DNA of 7,849 bases from Betaproteobacteria bacterium (GCA_026710225.1 JAPORI010000157.1:5149-12997), one strand, 5' to 3'; positions 1 through 6,332 are shown, counted from the stretch's first letter. Program-made: numbers and translations. The notes: generated from the letters alone by a model not told the origin.

Positions 1-45
1 CGCAAACTTGAACGCGCCAACTGGCAAGACAAGCCGAGTAGATGA
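1..45 (+). CDS. C-terminal end of an unidentified upstream gene (partial)
   Basis: Frame 1 is open from the window edge and reads RKLERANWQDKPSR followed by TGA at 43-45. Its stop overlaps the ATG of the giant gene at 42-44 as ATGA, the classic arrangement of translationally coupled operon genes. Frame 3 has stops at 9-11 and 39-41. Frame 2 stays open past this point but leads nowhere recognisable. Fourteen residues are too few to identify a family. The call rests on the ATGA overlap and on the lack of a convincing ribosome binding site for the next gene. Confidence 0.4.
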   Translation, partial: RKLERANWQDKPSR

Positions 46-158
46 ATCACAACGGCGGCCGCCTTTTTGCCAACAAGTCTGACTGGCTATCTTTTGCCGG
101 CCTGATTGCCGCGGCGCTGGCTCTTGCCGCCTGCGGCGGTGGTGGCGGTGGTGGCGGT
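42..158 (+). other. Lipoprotein signal peptide and Gly8 linker
   Basis: Residues 1-13 are polar with Arg7, Lys12 and Asp14 nearby. Residues 17-30 are hydrophobic and end in LALAAC, a good lipobox with Cys31 as the lipidated residue. The next eight codons (135-158) are all glycine, written as a 9-bp unit GGCGGTGGT repeated 2.7 times. Poly-Gly right after the lipid cysteine is common in surface lipoproteins and is known in subtilase autotransporters. Copy-number change of the 9-bp unit would alter linker length without shifting the frame. Confidence 0.85.
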
Positions 159-3100
159 GCTGCAACAACAACCCAGCCGACGGTGCCAGAGCCAGCCTGC
201 GGCAGCTCAATCACTTCCCCGGTTGATTGTCAATACCACAGGCAAGTGGTGCTGCACCAGTATGTCGCCGGCCGCGCAAGTCCGCAAATAAAAGCCTTTG
301 CCGCAGTCGGCATCAATGCCCCGGTGCAGCAGCGCGCCAATCAGGTGCATCTGGTTTCCGGCGGTGATACCGGTCAAAAGATAATTGACTTTCTCGCCGG
401 CGCCAATTTGCAACGCGCCACCCACTACACCTACACCGATCTGGGCTTCGAACCCACCGCGCTAAGAACCGGCACCGCACCGCTGGTCAATGCCTATCTG
501 GCGCGCTCTTCCCAGCAGCTTTTCTATTTCCCCTATCAGGTATCTTTCTTTGATTTCCTCGACATTGAAGATCGACCATTGATAACCGATGACAATCATG
601 CCAGCAGGGGAATAAGCACCAGGCAAGTGGCTGATGGAGCCTGGATGCTGATGCACACCGGCGACATCAATTACGATCCGTTCAACCAGATCATCGAACA
701 ACGCCAAGCGGGTGTAGCCGCGGCAATCCAAACCGGCAAGATTCATTTTTTCTACAGTCTGGCTGACGATCTGCAATCGACAGGAGCCAAATCAAGCAGT
801 TGCCTGCACACCGTTGACTATTGTTTCGGGGTGCCGCGCCGGTTTGCAGTTGGCGAGGCCGGCGCAATTGTCAATGGCTATCCGGCTGCATTCGCCTTTG
901 CCACCTATCTGACGACCTGGGAGCGAATGCCGGCCAACACCGGCATCAGTGCGGTTTTCGCCATCGCCAAAAGATGCGCCCATGACATCGGGGCAACCGG
1001 GGCTGATGAAGCCACCGGCCTGGGTCGACTCGATATCGGCTGCATGGCCCGCGAAGCGGCCGCGGCAACTTCCTGCCCGGCCGGAAAGATACTGGTTGGC
1101 AAGCAGGACTGCCAGCCATTGAGCTGCCCGGACCATGAAATCAAGACCGGCAACACTTGTATACGCAAGATTCAGTGTCCGGCCGGAACGGTGCTGGTGC
1201 TCGCTGGCAACAGTTGCGCGCCGCGCTCCTGGCTAACGCAATTGGCTTCCCATCAGTATCTGCAAGGGGTTGCCAGTCCGATCGAGCAAGCCTTCGATCT
1301 GGTTGCCGGCGACCAACAAGTTGATCGCAGCAAAACCGCCTGGCTGCTCGATGGCGCGGCAGCCGGCGACTTGGCGGTTGACTTCCTTGCTCGCAACGGC
1401 CTGGCCGGAGACTTCTCGTTGCTTGATCTGGGTGATGACCTGAGTGCAGTTTCACCTGCCGATCTGGTAAACCACTATCTTTCCCTCACCGCCGGCGATC
1501 TGGTCAACTTCTCCTTTGCCAATGTCCCCTTGCGCACCGATGACGACTCGACCAATACCGGCATCGGCACCGCCCAGTTGCGCGCCGGAGCCTGGGTGCT
1601 GGTCGGCACCGGCAACGATGGCAATGTCAATCCGCTGGCTTCGATGCCCGGCTGGCGCCAGCAGGGAACCAGGAACGCCGCGGCCACCGGCAAGATTCAT
1701 TTCTTCTATGACCTGAACAATTCCCTGACTGGCCGCAGCGCGGCCGCCAACGGCTGCATGAACATCAAGAATCATTGCATCGGTGCTCCGGGACAGTTCA
1801 CCGTCGGGTTGCGCGATGACAGCAGCGAAACCGTAACCGGCAAGGCTTCGACCTTCGCCTTTGCCGCCTATCTGGCTGCCTGGCAGCAAATGCCGGCCCG
1901 CGCCGGGATCGGCGCGCTGTTCGATCTGGTAACCAGCAAATGTGTGCAGGACCTCGGTGCCACTGGTGCTGATGAGCAGACCGGGCTGGGCCGCCTGGAG
2001 ATCGGCGGCCTGGCCTGGGAAGCTTCGCAAATCGCCGACTGTCCGCCCGGCGAAGGAATGGTTGCCTCAATAACCTGTCAGACCCTGAGTTGTCCGGACG
2101 GCCAGATTCTGGTCGCCGCGGCCTGCGTTGGCCGCAAGTCGTGCCGCGCCGGCACTACCCTGGCTGCTGACAACAACTGCCGGCCGCAAACCAACTGGAC
2201 AGCGCTGGCAAGTCACGCCTATGACAAGGGTGCAACCAGTCCCCTGCAACAGGCGTTTGCCAATGTAACCCTTGCCAGTGCAACGACCAGTCGCAGCGGA
2301 CAGGCCTATTTGTTCATCGGCAATGGTGTGCAAAGCGAACTGGACAAGTTCACCGACCTGTTTGCCCGAATGGGGGTTGCCACCGTCGGCATCCGCTATA
2401 TCAGGCGCGATGAACCGGCCCGCGACCTGAGCAAGCCGGGCCAGCTGCCCAACTTTCAGGTAACTGTCATGGCGCGCGACTTTCGCTCACTCACCAACGC
2501 AAGCATGGCTGCGCTTGCCTATTCCCAGTATCTGCGCCTGCCCTTTTCCCCGGCCGGGGAAAATTCCCCGGCGGGGATAAAGGCCGACGGCATCCATCCC
2601 TGGCTGCTGGTCAATACCGGCGGCGACGGCCAGGTCGATCCGCTCGCCTCCCTGCCCACCCATTACCGGCAGGGCACCCGCCAAGCCGCCGCCACCGGCA
2701 AGGTGCACTTTTTCTACGGCCTCAACGCCGCCCTTGACGGTCGCGCCGCAGCCGCCAACGGCTGCCAGCACATCAAGGATCATTGCATCGGGGTGCCCTG
2801 GTCGTTCACCGTCCAGTTGCGCGATGATTCGAAGCAGACTTTGAGCGGAGCCGTCTATCCGGCCACCTTCGCATTGGCCGCCTACCTGGCCGCCTGGCAG
2901 CGAATGCCGGAGACAACCTCGGTTGCGGCGGTATTTGAAATCGCCCGCAGCTGCGTGGATGACATCGGTGCCACCGGCATTGACGACGCGACCGGCTTGG
3001 GCCGACTCGACATCGGCTGCCTGGCCTGGCAGGCGGCAAACGCAACCGACTGCACAGCAAACCGGGTTTTGGTGCGCAAGGCAGTATGCGCAGACCGACT

Positions 3101-5585
3101 GGCCTGGCCGATCGCCGCCACCCACCTCTATGCCCCCGGTGCAACCAGCCCGCTGGCGCGCGCTTTTGCCGGTGCCGGAATTGCCGCCGCCGGAGTCGAT
3201 CGCAGCGCTGATGCCTATGTAGTCGATACCGCCGATCACGGCGCCGACATCAACCGATTGCTCAGCCTAATCGGCCTGTCCGCCGATCCGGCCAATCCGG
3301 ACTACAACTTCTTGTCGCATGACGATTCGCTTAGCGCAATCACCGGTTCGTATCTGCTGCTTTCCTCGCACGATCTGGCGAACTACTCGCGGGTATTTCC
3401 CTTTTACGACATATGGCGGCCGTTCAGGCCCGACGATCAAAAGGATGTTCCCTTTCCGCAAGTGGCAGAGCGCGAGATTGAAAAGGGCGCCTGGCTGTTG
3501 ATCTCGGCGGGCAATGATGGCACCAGCGAATTTGGCGCCAGCGAATGTCCCTACTCCTCCTGCGACGGAGTAATTGAATATATCGATGCATACATCGCGG
3601 CCTTCAACACCAACAAGGCGCATTTTGTCTACGGCCTTGACCCGCACAATACCGCCCGGCGCTCTGCGTCTTCGTTCGGTTGTCGCTATGTCGAGAGAAA
3701 ATGCATCGGCGTTCCGTTTGCCTTTTTCTTGCAGCCGCAACCGCTCGACGAGCTTGTCGATAATGACGCGCCGAAATCCCTGGCCGGAACATCGCTGTCA
3801 ACCCCGTTCGTATTTGCATCCTATCTGATGGCCTGGCAGCGGATGCCGAAAAACACCCACATCTCGGCGGTGTTCGATCTGGCGATCTCCTGCGTCGAGG
3901 ACCTCGGCGTGCCGGGTGCCGATGCCGATACCGGCTTGGGCCGCCTCGATATCGGCTGCCTGGCCGAGAAAACCGCCCAGGTGCCGACCTGCCATCCCGG
4001 CCATGTGCTGGTGGCAGCCGCACCCGCGCGCTGCGAAAGATTCAGTTATCAGGACGACATGCGCCAGTTCGTTTCGCTGGACTTCGGTGATCCGATAACC
4101 CGCGCCTTTGCCGATGTTGATCTGAGCGCCATTACCGATCGCAGCGCGGCGGTGCATGTTGCGGCCAGGGCCGATGATCTTGACTTGCTCGATCGGATTG
4201 GCCTTGCCGCCGGCAGCAACTACACCCGGATTGCACCGCCCGGTTCCCTGGCCGATCTGAAAACCGCCTACCAGGCAATTGCCGCCAACGGCCTGGTTAG
4301 TTTTCCCGGCGAGGACTTCGGCGACTTCTTCACTTCCGATTCCGCCCAGGCCGCCGGCCTGGAAAGTTCTGCTGTAACTTCCGGCGCCCACATCATCATC
4401 CATGTCGATTCGCACGCCGACACCGAAGGACAGCAAAACCCGGCCAGCGACCTGACTGCGGTGCGCGCAGCCGGCGTGCGCCCGATCGCGGCAACCGATA
4501 AGGTGCACTTTCTCTACGCTCTCAACAGTGAACTGACCGGTCGCCACCGCCATTCGGATGGCTGCCAGAACATCGAGAACTGGTGCCTGGGTGTTCCCTA
4601 CACCTACTGGATCGCGCCGGCGGCGACTGTTTCGATCTACGCACCGGTTGACATATCCAGCAACGAAATCGCCGAGCAATTCGGCCTGGCCGTCTACCTG
4701 CAAACCTGGGAGCGGATGCCGGCCGGTGCAACGGTTGCCCAACTATTCCAGCTGGCGATCGACTGCGCCCAAGACCTGGGCGCAACCGGTGCCGATGCCG
4801 AAACCGGCCGCGGCCGACTGAATATCGGCTGCATGGCCTATGAAACCTACCGGCTGCACAATCCAACTGCGGTGGTATCAACGGTGACCATCGCCCAGAG
4901 CGCGGCACTGCCCGGTGAGGAGGCTGGCAGCCAACGATCTGCCTACATGGATGATTTCGCCCGCGGCCTGTTTGGCGCGCAGCTGGGATTCCTGTCGCTG
5001 CCCGGGTTCAGCGACATCGGCCTGAAAGTAGGCTTTGCCAACGACAGCTTCGATGGCACCTATCGGCCGGTTGCCAGTGCTGCCGCCTATCAACCGGGGA
5101 GCTTCGCAACCCGCGATCTGGCGCCGGCTGGTGCAACCGATTTCGGACTGCGGGTTGCCGATGATCGAGTCGGGCTTTACTATCGCCTTGACGAGAAGTT
5201 GGCGGCAGGCTTCACGCTCGGGCGGTCGGACAATTTCTTTGGCGGTGCCGGCAGCGGTGAGTTCGCCTTTGACTGCACAATCGATCTGGGTCTGGCGATT
5301 AGCGGACAGGCGGCGATTGGCCCAACTGATCGGATCAGTCTCACCGGCGGGATCAATGTCAGGCAAGCCGGCTGCATTTCCGGCAACCTGCTTGATGAGT
5401 TGCGCGGAAGCGAAGCCGGGCTGGTAGCCGGCTGGCAGCGGCAAGCCGGCAACTGGCAAGTGTCGGCTAGCGCCTGGGCATCCCGCTTTGTCGGCGGCAC
5501 CGCGGTGGTCGGTGGTGCGCCGTTTGCAATAGACGGCGGCTCAACTCAATACGGCGCCCGAGTGCAGGCGAGCTATTCGTTGTGA
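42..5585 (+). CDS. Lipoprotein autotransporter-like protein with five tandem degenerate subtilisin (S8) domains
   Basis: This 1847-residue protein is predicted to be exported, lipidated and displayed at the outer membrane. Residues 14-30 form a hydrophobic signal with lipobox LAAC (Cys31), followed by eight glycines, as in the subtilase autotransporters NalP and SphB1. Five repeats of about 260-285 residues follow (66-336, 398-656, 719-996, 1023-1308, 1338-1600). Each carries recognisable late subtilase landmarks: a GAWxLxxxGND-like strand, a CX6C(I/L)GxP segment like the autotransporter CLAAPG motif, a helix ending in AYLxxWxxMP where the serine motif and its helix belong, and DLGATGADxxTGLGRLDIGC. 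Catalytic residues are lost except in repeat 4. Residues about 1632-1847 look like a beta-barrel ending ASYSL. An in-frame TAG at 39-41 directly precedes ATG42, so no earlier start exists. The Shine-Dalgarno match is poor, and coupling to the upstream frame is likely. The architecture is seen directly; the surface role as adhesin, inhibitor or ligand binder is inference. It is probably not an active protease. Confidence 0.85.
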   Translation: MNHNGGRLFANKSDWLSFAGLIAAALALAACGGGGGGGGAATTTQPTVPEPACGSSITSPVDCQYHRQVVLHQYVAGRASPQIKAFAAVGINAPVQQRANQVHLVSGGDTGQKIIDFLAGANLQRATHYTYTDLGFEPTALRTGTAPLVNAYLARSSQQLFYFPYQVSFFDFLDIEDRPLITDDNHASRGISTRQVADGAWMLMHTGDINYDPFNQIIEQRQAGVAAAIQTGKIHFFYSLADDLQSTGAKSSSCLHTVDYCFGVPRRFAVGEAGAIVNGYPAAFAFATYLTTWERMPANTGISAVFAIAKRCAHDIGATGADEATGLGRLDIGCMAREAAAATSCPAGKILVGKQDCQPLSCPDHEIKTGNTCIRKIQCPAGTVLVLAGNSCAPRSWLTQLASHQYLQGVASPIEQAFDLVAGDQQVDRSKTAWLLDGAAAGDLAVDFLARNGLAGDFSLLDLGDDLSAVSPADLVNHYLSLTAGDLVNFSFANVPLRTDDDSTNTGIGTAQLRAGAWVLVGTGNDGNVNPLASMPGWRQQGTRNAAATGKIHFFYDLNNSLTGRSAAANGCMNIKNHCIGAPGQFTVGLRDDSSETVTGKASTFAFAAYLAAWQQMPARAGIGALFDLVTSKCVQDLGATGADEQTGLGRLEIGGLAWEASQIADCPPGEGMVASITCQTLSCPDGQILVAAACVGRKSCRAGTTLAADNNCRPQTNWTALASHAYDKGATSPLQQAFANVTLASATTSRSGQAYLFIGNGVQSELDKFTDLFARMGVATVGIRYIRRDEPARDLSKPGQLPNFQVTVMARDFRSLTNASMAALAYSQYLRLPFSPAGENSPAGIKADGIHPWLLVNTGGDGQVDPLASLPTHYRQGTRQAAATGKVHFFYGLNAALDGRAAAANGCQHIKDHCIGVPWSFTVQLRDDSKQTLSGAVYPATFALAAYLAAWQRMPETTSVAAVFEIARSCVDDIGATGIDDATGLGRLDIGCLAWQAANATDCTANRVLVRKAVCADRLAWPIAATHLYAPGATSPLARAFAGAGIAAAGVDRSADAYVVDTADHGADINRLLSLIGLSADPANPDYNFLSHDDSLSAITGSYLLLSSHDLANYSRVFPFYDIWRPFRPDDQKDVPFPQVAEREIEKGAWLLISAGNDGTSEFGASECPYSSCDGVIEYIDAYIAAFNTNKAHFVYGLDPHNTARRSASSFGCRYVERKCIGVPFAFFLQPQPLDELVDNDAPKSLAGTSLSTPFVFASYLMAWQRMPKNTHISAVFDLAISCVEDLGVPGADADTGLGRLDIGCLAEKTAQVPTCHPGHVLVAAAPARCERFSYQDDMRQFVSLDFGDPITRAFADVDLSAITDRSAAVHVAARADDLDLLDRIGLAAGSNYTRIAPPGSLADLKTAYQAIAANGLVSFPGEDFGDFFTSDSAQAAGLESSAVTSGAHIIIHVDSHADTEGQQNPASDLTAVRAAGVRPIAATDKVHFLYALNSELTGRHRHSDGCQNIENWCLGVPYTYWIAPAATVSIYAPVDISSNEIAEQFGLAVYLQTWERMPAGATVAQLFQLAIDCAQDLGATGADAETGRGRLNIGCMAYETYRLHNPTAVVSTVTIAQSAALPGEEAGSQRSAYMDDFARGLFGAQLGFLSLPGFSDIGLKVGFANDSFDGTYRPVASAAAYQPGSFATRDLAPAGATDFGLRVADDRVGLYYRLDEKLAAGFTLGRSDNFFGGAGSGEFAFDCTIDLGLAISGQAAIGPTDRISLTGGINVRQAGCISGNLLDELRGSEAGLVAGWQRQAGNWQVSASAWASRFVGGTAVVGGAPFAIDGGSTQYGARVQASYSL
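237..1049 (+). repeat. Pseudo-subtilase repeat 1 (residues 66-336)
   Basis: The repeat opens with the shared motif QYVAGRASPQIKAFA, which occupies the position where subtilases have the strand bearing the catalytic aspartate. The oxyanion segment reads MHTGDIN (G207-D208), without the GND asparagine. The serine motif position reads G279-YPAA, so the nucleophile is missing. CX6C is at Cys254/Cys261, and a second pair sits at Cys312/Cys334 flanking DIGATGADEATGLGRLDIG. It is more diverged than repeats 2 and 3. No catalytic triad is visible. Confidence 0.75.
1074..1217 (+). other. Cys-pair linker between repeats 1 and 2 (three units)
   Basis: Residues 345-392 hold three successive 13-18-residue units, each starting with C(P)xG or CPD and closing with a second cysteine: Cys345/357, Cys362/373 and Cys379/392. 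The spacing suggests three small disulfide-closed loops forming a rigid spacer between globular domains. I do not recognise a named domain family. Confidence 0.6.
1233..2009 (+). repeat. Pseudo-subtilase repeat 2 (residues 398-656)
   Basis: This repeat keeps the subtilase-like oxyanion motif GNDG at 524-527, but the serine motif position reads G600-KAST and there is no histidine where HG would be expected (LLDGAAAGD, 435-443). CX6C is at Cys572/Cys579, followed by IGAPG, the closest match in the protein to the family CLAAPG motif. Cys634 has no partner, because the final cysteine of the repeat is glycine here (RLEIGG, Gly656; codon GGC instead of TGC). It is very similar to repeat 3 across its second half. 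Confidence 0.8.
2040..2180 (+). other. Cys-pair linker between repeats 2 and 3 (three units)
   Basis: Residues 667-713 repeat the layout of the first linker: Cys667/679, Cys684/695 and Cys701/713, with motifs CPPGEG, SCPDGQILV and SCRAGTTL. Conservation of the three-unit order between the two linkers shows that domain plus linker was duplicated together. Confidence 0.6.
2196..3029 (+). repeat. Pseudo-subtilase repeat 3 (residues 719-996)
   Basis: The opening motif is HAYDKGATSPLQQAFANV. The oxyanion segment is TGGDG (859-863), with Asn replaced by Gly. The serine motif position reads G936-AVYPAT. CX6C is at Cys908/Cys915, and the terminal pair at Cys971/Cys993. It carries a private segment around 833-852 (SPAGENSPAG) encoded by a strong palindrome, and it lacks the RxGAW lead-in to the oxyanion strand found in the other repeats. 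All catalytic residues appear lost. Confidence 0.8.
2544..2563. repeat. Perfect 20-bp palindrome inside repeat 3
   Basis: The arms TTTTCCCCGG and CCGGGGAAAA abut without a spacer. Immediately downstream, 2564-2577 repeats the core almost exactly (TTCCCCGG, CGGGGA) minus one cytosine. Together they encode the doubled SPAG of residues 836-844. It could be a slipped duplication, an inserted palindromic element that kept the frame, or chance. Confidence 0.7.
3051..3089 (+). other. Short Cys-pair linker between repeats 3 and 4 (one unit)
   Basis: Only one unit remains here, Cys1004 to Cys1016 (CTANRVLVRKAVC), against three in the first two linkers. The repeat 4 to 5 linker (Cys1317-Cys1331, 3990-4034) also has one unit. 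The N-terminal half of the protein is therefore built with long spacers and the C-terminal half with short ones. Confidence 0.55.
3108..3965 (+). repeat. Subtilase-like repeat 4, the least degenerate (residues 1023-1308)
   Basis: This copy retains three subtilase signatures: GTSLSTP at 1249-1255 with Ser1251 as would-be nucleophile, AGNDG at 1156-1160 with Asn1158 as would-be oxyanion residue, and DHG at 1065-1067 with His1066 as would-be histidine. The His-to-Asn spacing of 92 matches the 91 of subtilisin BPN'. About 32 residues before His1066, where the catalytic aspartate should be, the sequence is GATSPLARAFA with no Asp. CX6C is at Cys1214/1221 and the terminal pair at Cys1284/1306. It is either an ancestral-like copy that lost activity last or an atypical enzyme. 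Confidence 0.75.
4053..4841 (+). repeat. Pseudo-subtilase repeat 5 (residues 1338-1600)
   Basis: This is the most diverged copy in its first half. The oxyanion strand reads IIIHVDSHADTEG instead of GNDG, and the serine region reads VDISSNEIAEQF. The conserved second-half landmarks remain: CX6C at Cys1508/1515, VYLQTWERMP, and Cys1575/Cys1597 around DLGATGADAETGRGRLNIG. It leads directly into the C-terminal barrel, as the single protease domain does in normal subtilase autotransporters. Confidence 0.75.
4935..5582 (+). other. C-terminal outer-membrane beta-barrel region (residues 1632-1847)
   Basis: After a linker with AYMDDFARGLF, similar to the stretch between passenger and barrel in subtilase autotransporters, the sequence alternates hydrophobic and polar residues in strand-sized runs (DIGLKVGFA, GLYYRL, LAAGFTLG, TIDLGLAISG, ISLTGGINV, AGLVAGW, WQVSASAW, YGARVQASYSL). 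The last strand has V, A, Y and L at alternating positions, like an outer-membrane beta-signal, but ends in Leu rather than Phe. At about 215 residues it looks shorter than a standard 12-strand barrel. Cys1745 and Cys1778 could form a disulfide. Confidence 0.6.
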
Positions 5586-5617
5586 GTTGCCGAAGCATCA
5601 AGAACAAAACCGCTCAT
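5585..5617 (-). pseudogene. N-terminal remnant of a VapC-like PIN toxin
   Basis: The - strand reads MSGFVLDASAT from an ATG at 5617-5615. This matches the usual start of VapC-type PIN-domain toxins, with Asp7 in the position of the first metal-binding acidic residue. After the 11th codon the similarity stops and three unrelated codons and a stop follow (HNE), read from antisense of the giant gene's last codons. Its ATG overlaps a TGA of the upstream antitoxin frame as ATGA. The fragment is non-functional, and because it is so short the call rests on context. Confidence 0.5.
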
Positions 5618-5775
5618 ATGCCGGGTTCCTGACGCCTTGTGCTGAGGCTGTTTGCCTTTTGGCGCAGGAGTAATGTGTGCAACAATCCGGCCGCGCCGGG
5701 ATATTGCCGCGCTCTCGCCGCGAGCAGAAGTTCCGCCAGGCGTCTGTTTACCTCGCTGATTTGAACTGCATGCAT
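5614..5775 (-). pseudogene. Frameshifted Phd/VapB-type antitoxin
   Basis: From ATG at 5775 the - strand reads MHAVQISEVNRRLAELL, the typical beginning of a Phd/YefM or VapB-like antitoxin. That frame then turns into nonsense. From about 5725 the next frame supplies the missing middle of the family, ARGESAAISRRGRIVAHITP, which corresponds to the usual GEEVVITRRGRPVARLxP segment. The break lies around 5720-5731 and fits a net loss of one base. The first frame ends at TGA 5616-5614, overlapping the toxin ATG. The gene is broken, and its toxin partner is truncated. Both halves match one family in the correct order, which makes chance unlikely. Confidence 0.6.
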
Positions 5776-5792
5776 TGCAATGGGGAATCCTG

Positions 5793-5817
5793 AAAAGAGT
5801 GGTTTCATTCCACTCTT
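5793..5817 (-). terminator. Hairpin with T-run: terminator of the YHS gene, or old TA operator
   Basis: AAGAGTGG at 5795-5802 and CCACTCTT at 5810-5817 form a perfect 8-bp stem with a 7-nt loop. On the - strand the stem runs into TTTTC, a short intrinsic-terminator-like tail. It lies about 53 bp past the stop of the YHS gene, which suits a terminator. It also sits about 20 bp before the antitoxin start, where autoregulatory operators of TA operons lie, so the two readings cannot be separated from sequence alone. Confidence 0.5.
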
Positions 5818-5870
5818 GGGCCACAGCCAGATTCATATCTATATGGCCCTTAGCGGACCAGGCAAGTTTT

Positions 5871-6332
5871 CTAGCCGATGAGCTTGGGCCAGTATTTCTC
5901 CGAAAGGCTCAGGTATTCGGTGCGGCCGTTGAGCCACTTTACCCGCAAGATTGCATTGAAGTTCAGATACAGCCGACCCTGATGGATGCTCCAAGCAAGC
6001 GGATCGGACTTGACCAGATAGCCGTTGGCAACTCCATAGGCGCAAAAGCCGCCATACTTGGGGATGTAGGCATCCGGGGAAAGCCGGAACTTGGCGGCGT
6101 TGGCGGCGCTTGCAAAATACCAGTCCGCCCCCCGGTAGTTGACCGCGAAGTTGGGCAACCCCCGCTGCGGCAACCCGGAAAAGTAGGAAACCACATCATA
6201 GCCGTCGATCGCCGCGCCGGAAGCATCACCGACGAAGACCGGCTCAGCGGCCGATGCCGGGGCGAGCGTAGCCAGGCCAGCCAGCAGCAGGCCGGCGAGC
6301 GCAGTATTGAAGCGGTTGATAAAAGTTCCCAT
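5871..6332 (-). CDS. Exported YHS-domain protein
   Basis: The product is 153 residues. The ATG at 6332 was chosen because a signal peptide begins there (MGTFINRFNTALAGLLLAGL, cleavage after ASA or SAA near residues 28-29). The frame is open further upstream but encodes nothing sensible. The mature part matches the small periplasmic YHS-domain family over its full length: AAIDGYDVVSYFSG (40-53), GADWYFASAANAAKF (68-82), YIPKYGGFCAYGVANG (89-104) with the conserved Cys97, DPLAW, and GRLYLNFN (119-126). The YHS motif is associated with metal-binding proteins, but the role of this family is unknown and no partner gene is adjacent. No clear Shine-Dalgarno sequence is seen. The 274-bp gap upstream suggests its own promoter, and the hairpin at 5793-5817 may end its transcript. 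Confidence 0.85.
   Translation of the reverse strand: MGTFINRFNTALAGLLLAGLATLAPASAAEPVFVGDASGAAIDGYDVVSYFSGLPQRGLPNFAVNYRGADWYFASAANAAKFRLSPDAYIPKYGGFCAYGVANGYLVKSDPLAWSIHQGRLYLNFNAILRVKWLNGRTEYLSLSEKYWPKLIG

Noticed and set aside
135..158. GGCGGTGGT tandem repeat as a phase-variation tract
   Set aside because: The 9-bp unit preserves the frame, so slippage would only change the number of glycines and not switch expression.
2487..3239. Antisense open frame of 250 codons on the - strand
   Set aside because: It mirrors repeat 3. Similar antisense frames occur opposite repeats 2 and 4, as expected from the repeated coding sequence on the other strand.
3798..4742. Antisense open frame of 314 codons on the - strand
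   Set aside because: It lies wholly antisense to repeats 4 and 5 of the giant gene. It shows no recognisable motif and is explained by GC-rich codon bias.
5640..5667. Possible terminator for the giant gene (GCCTT/GAGGC stem then TTTGCCTTTT)
   Set aside because: The stem is only about five pairs with a wobble, the T-run is interrupted, and the stretch lies inside the antitoxin remnant.
5688..5700. CCGGC-CGC-GCCGG inverted repeat
   Set aside because: Five-base arms are common in GC-rich DNA, and this one encodes part of the antitoxin remnant.
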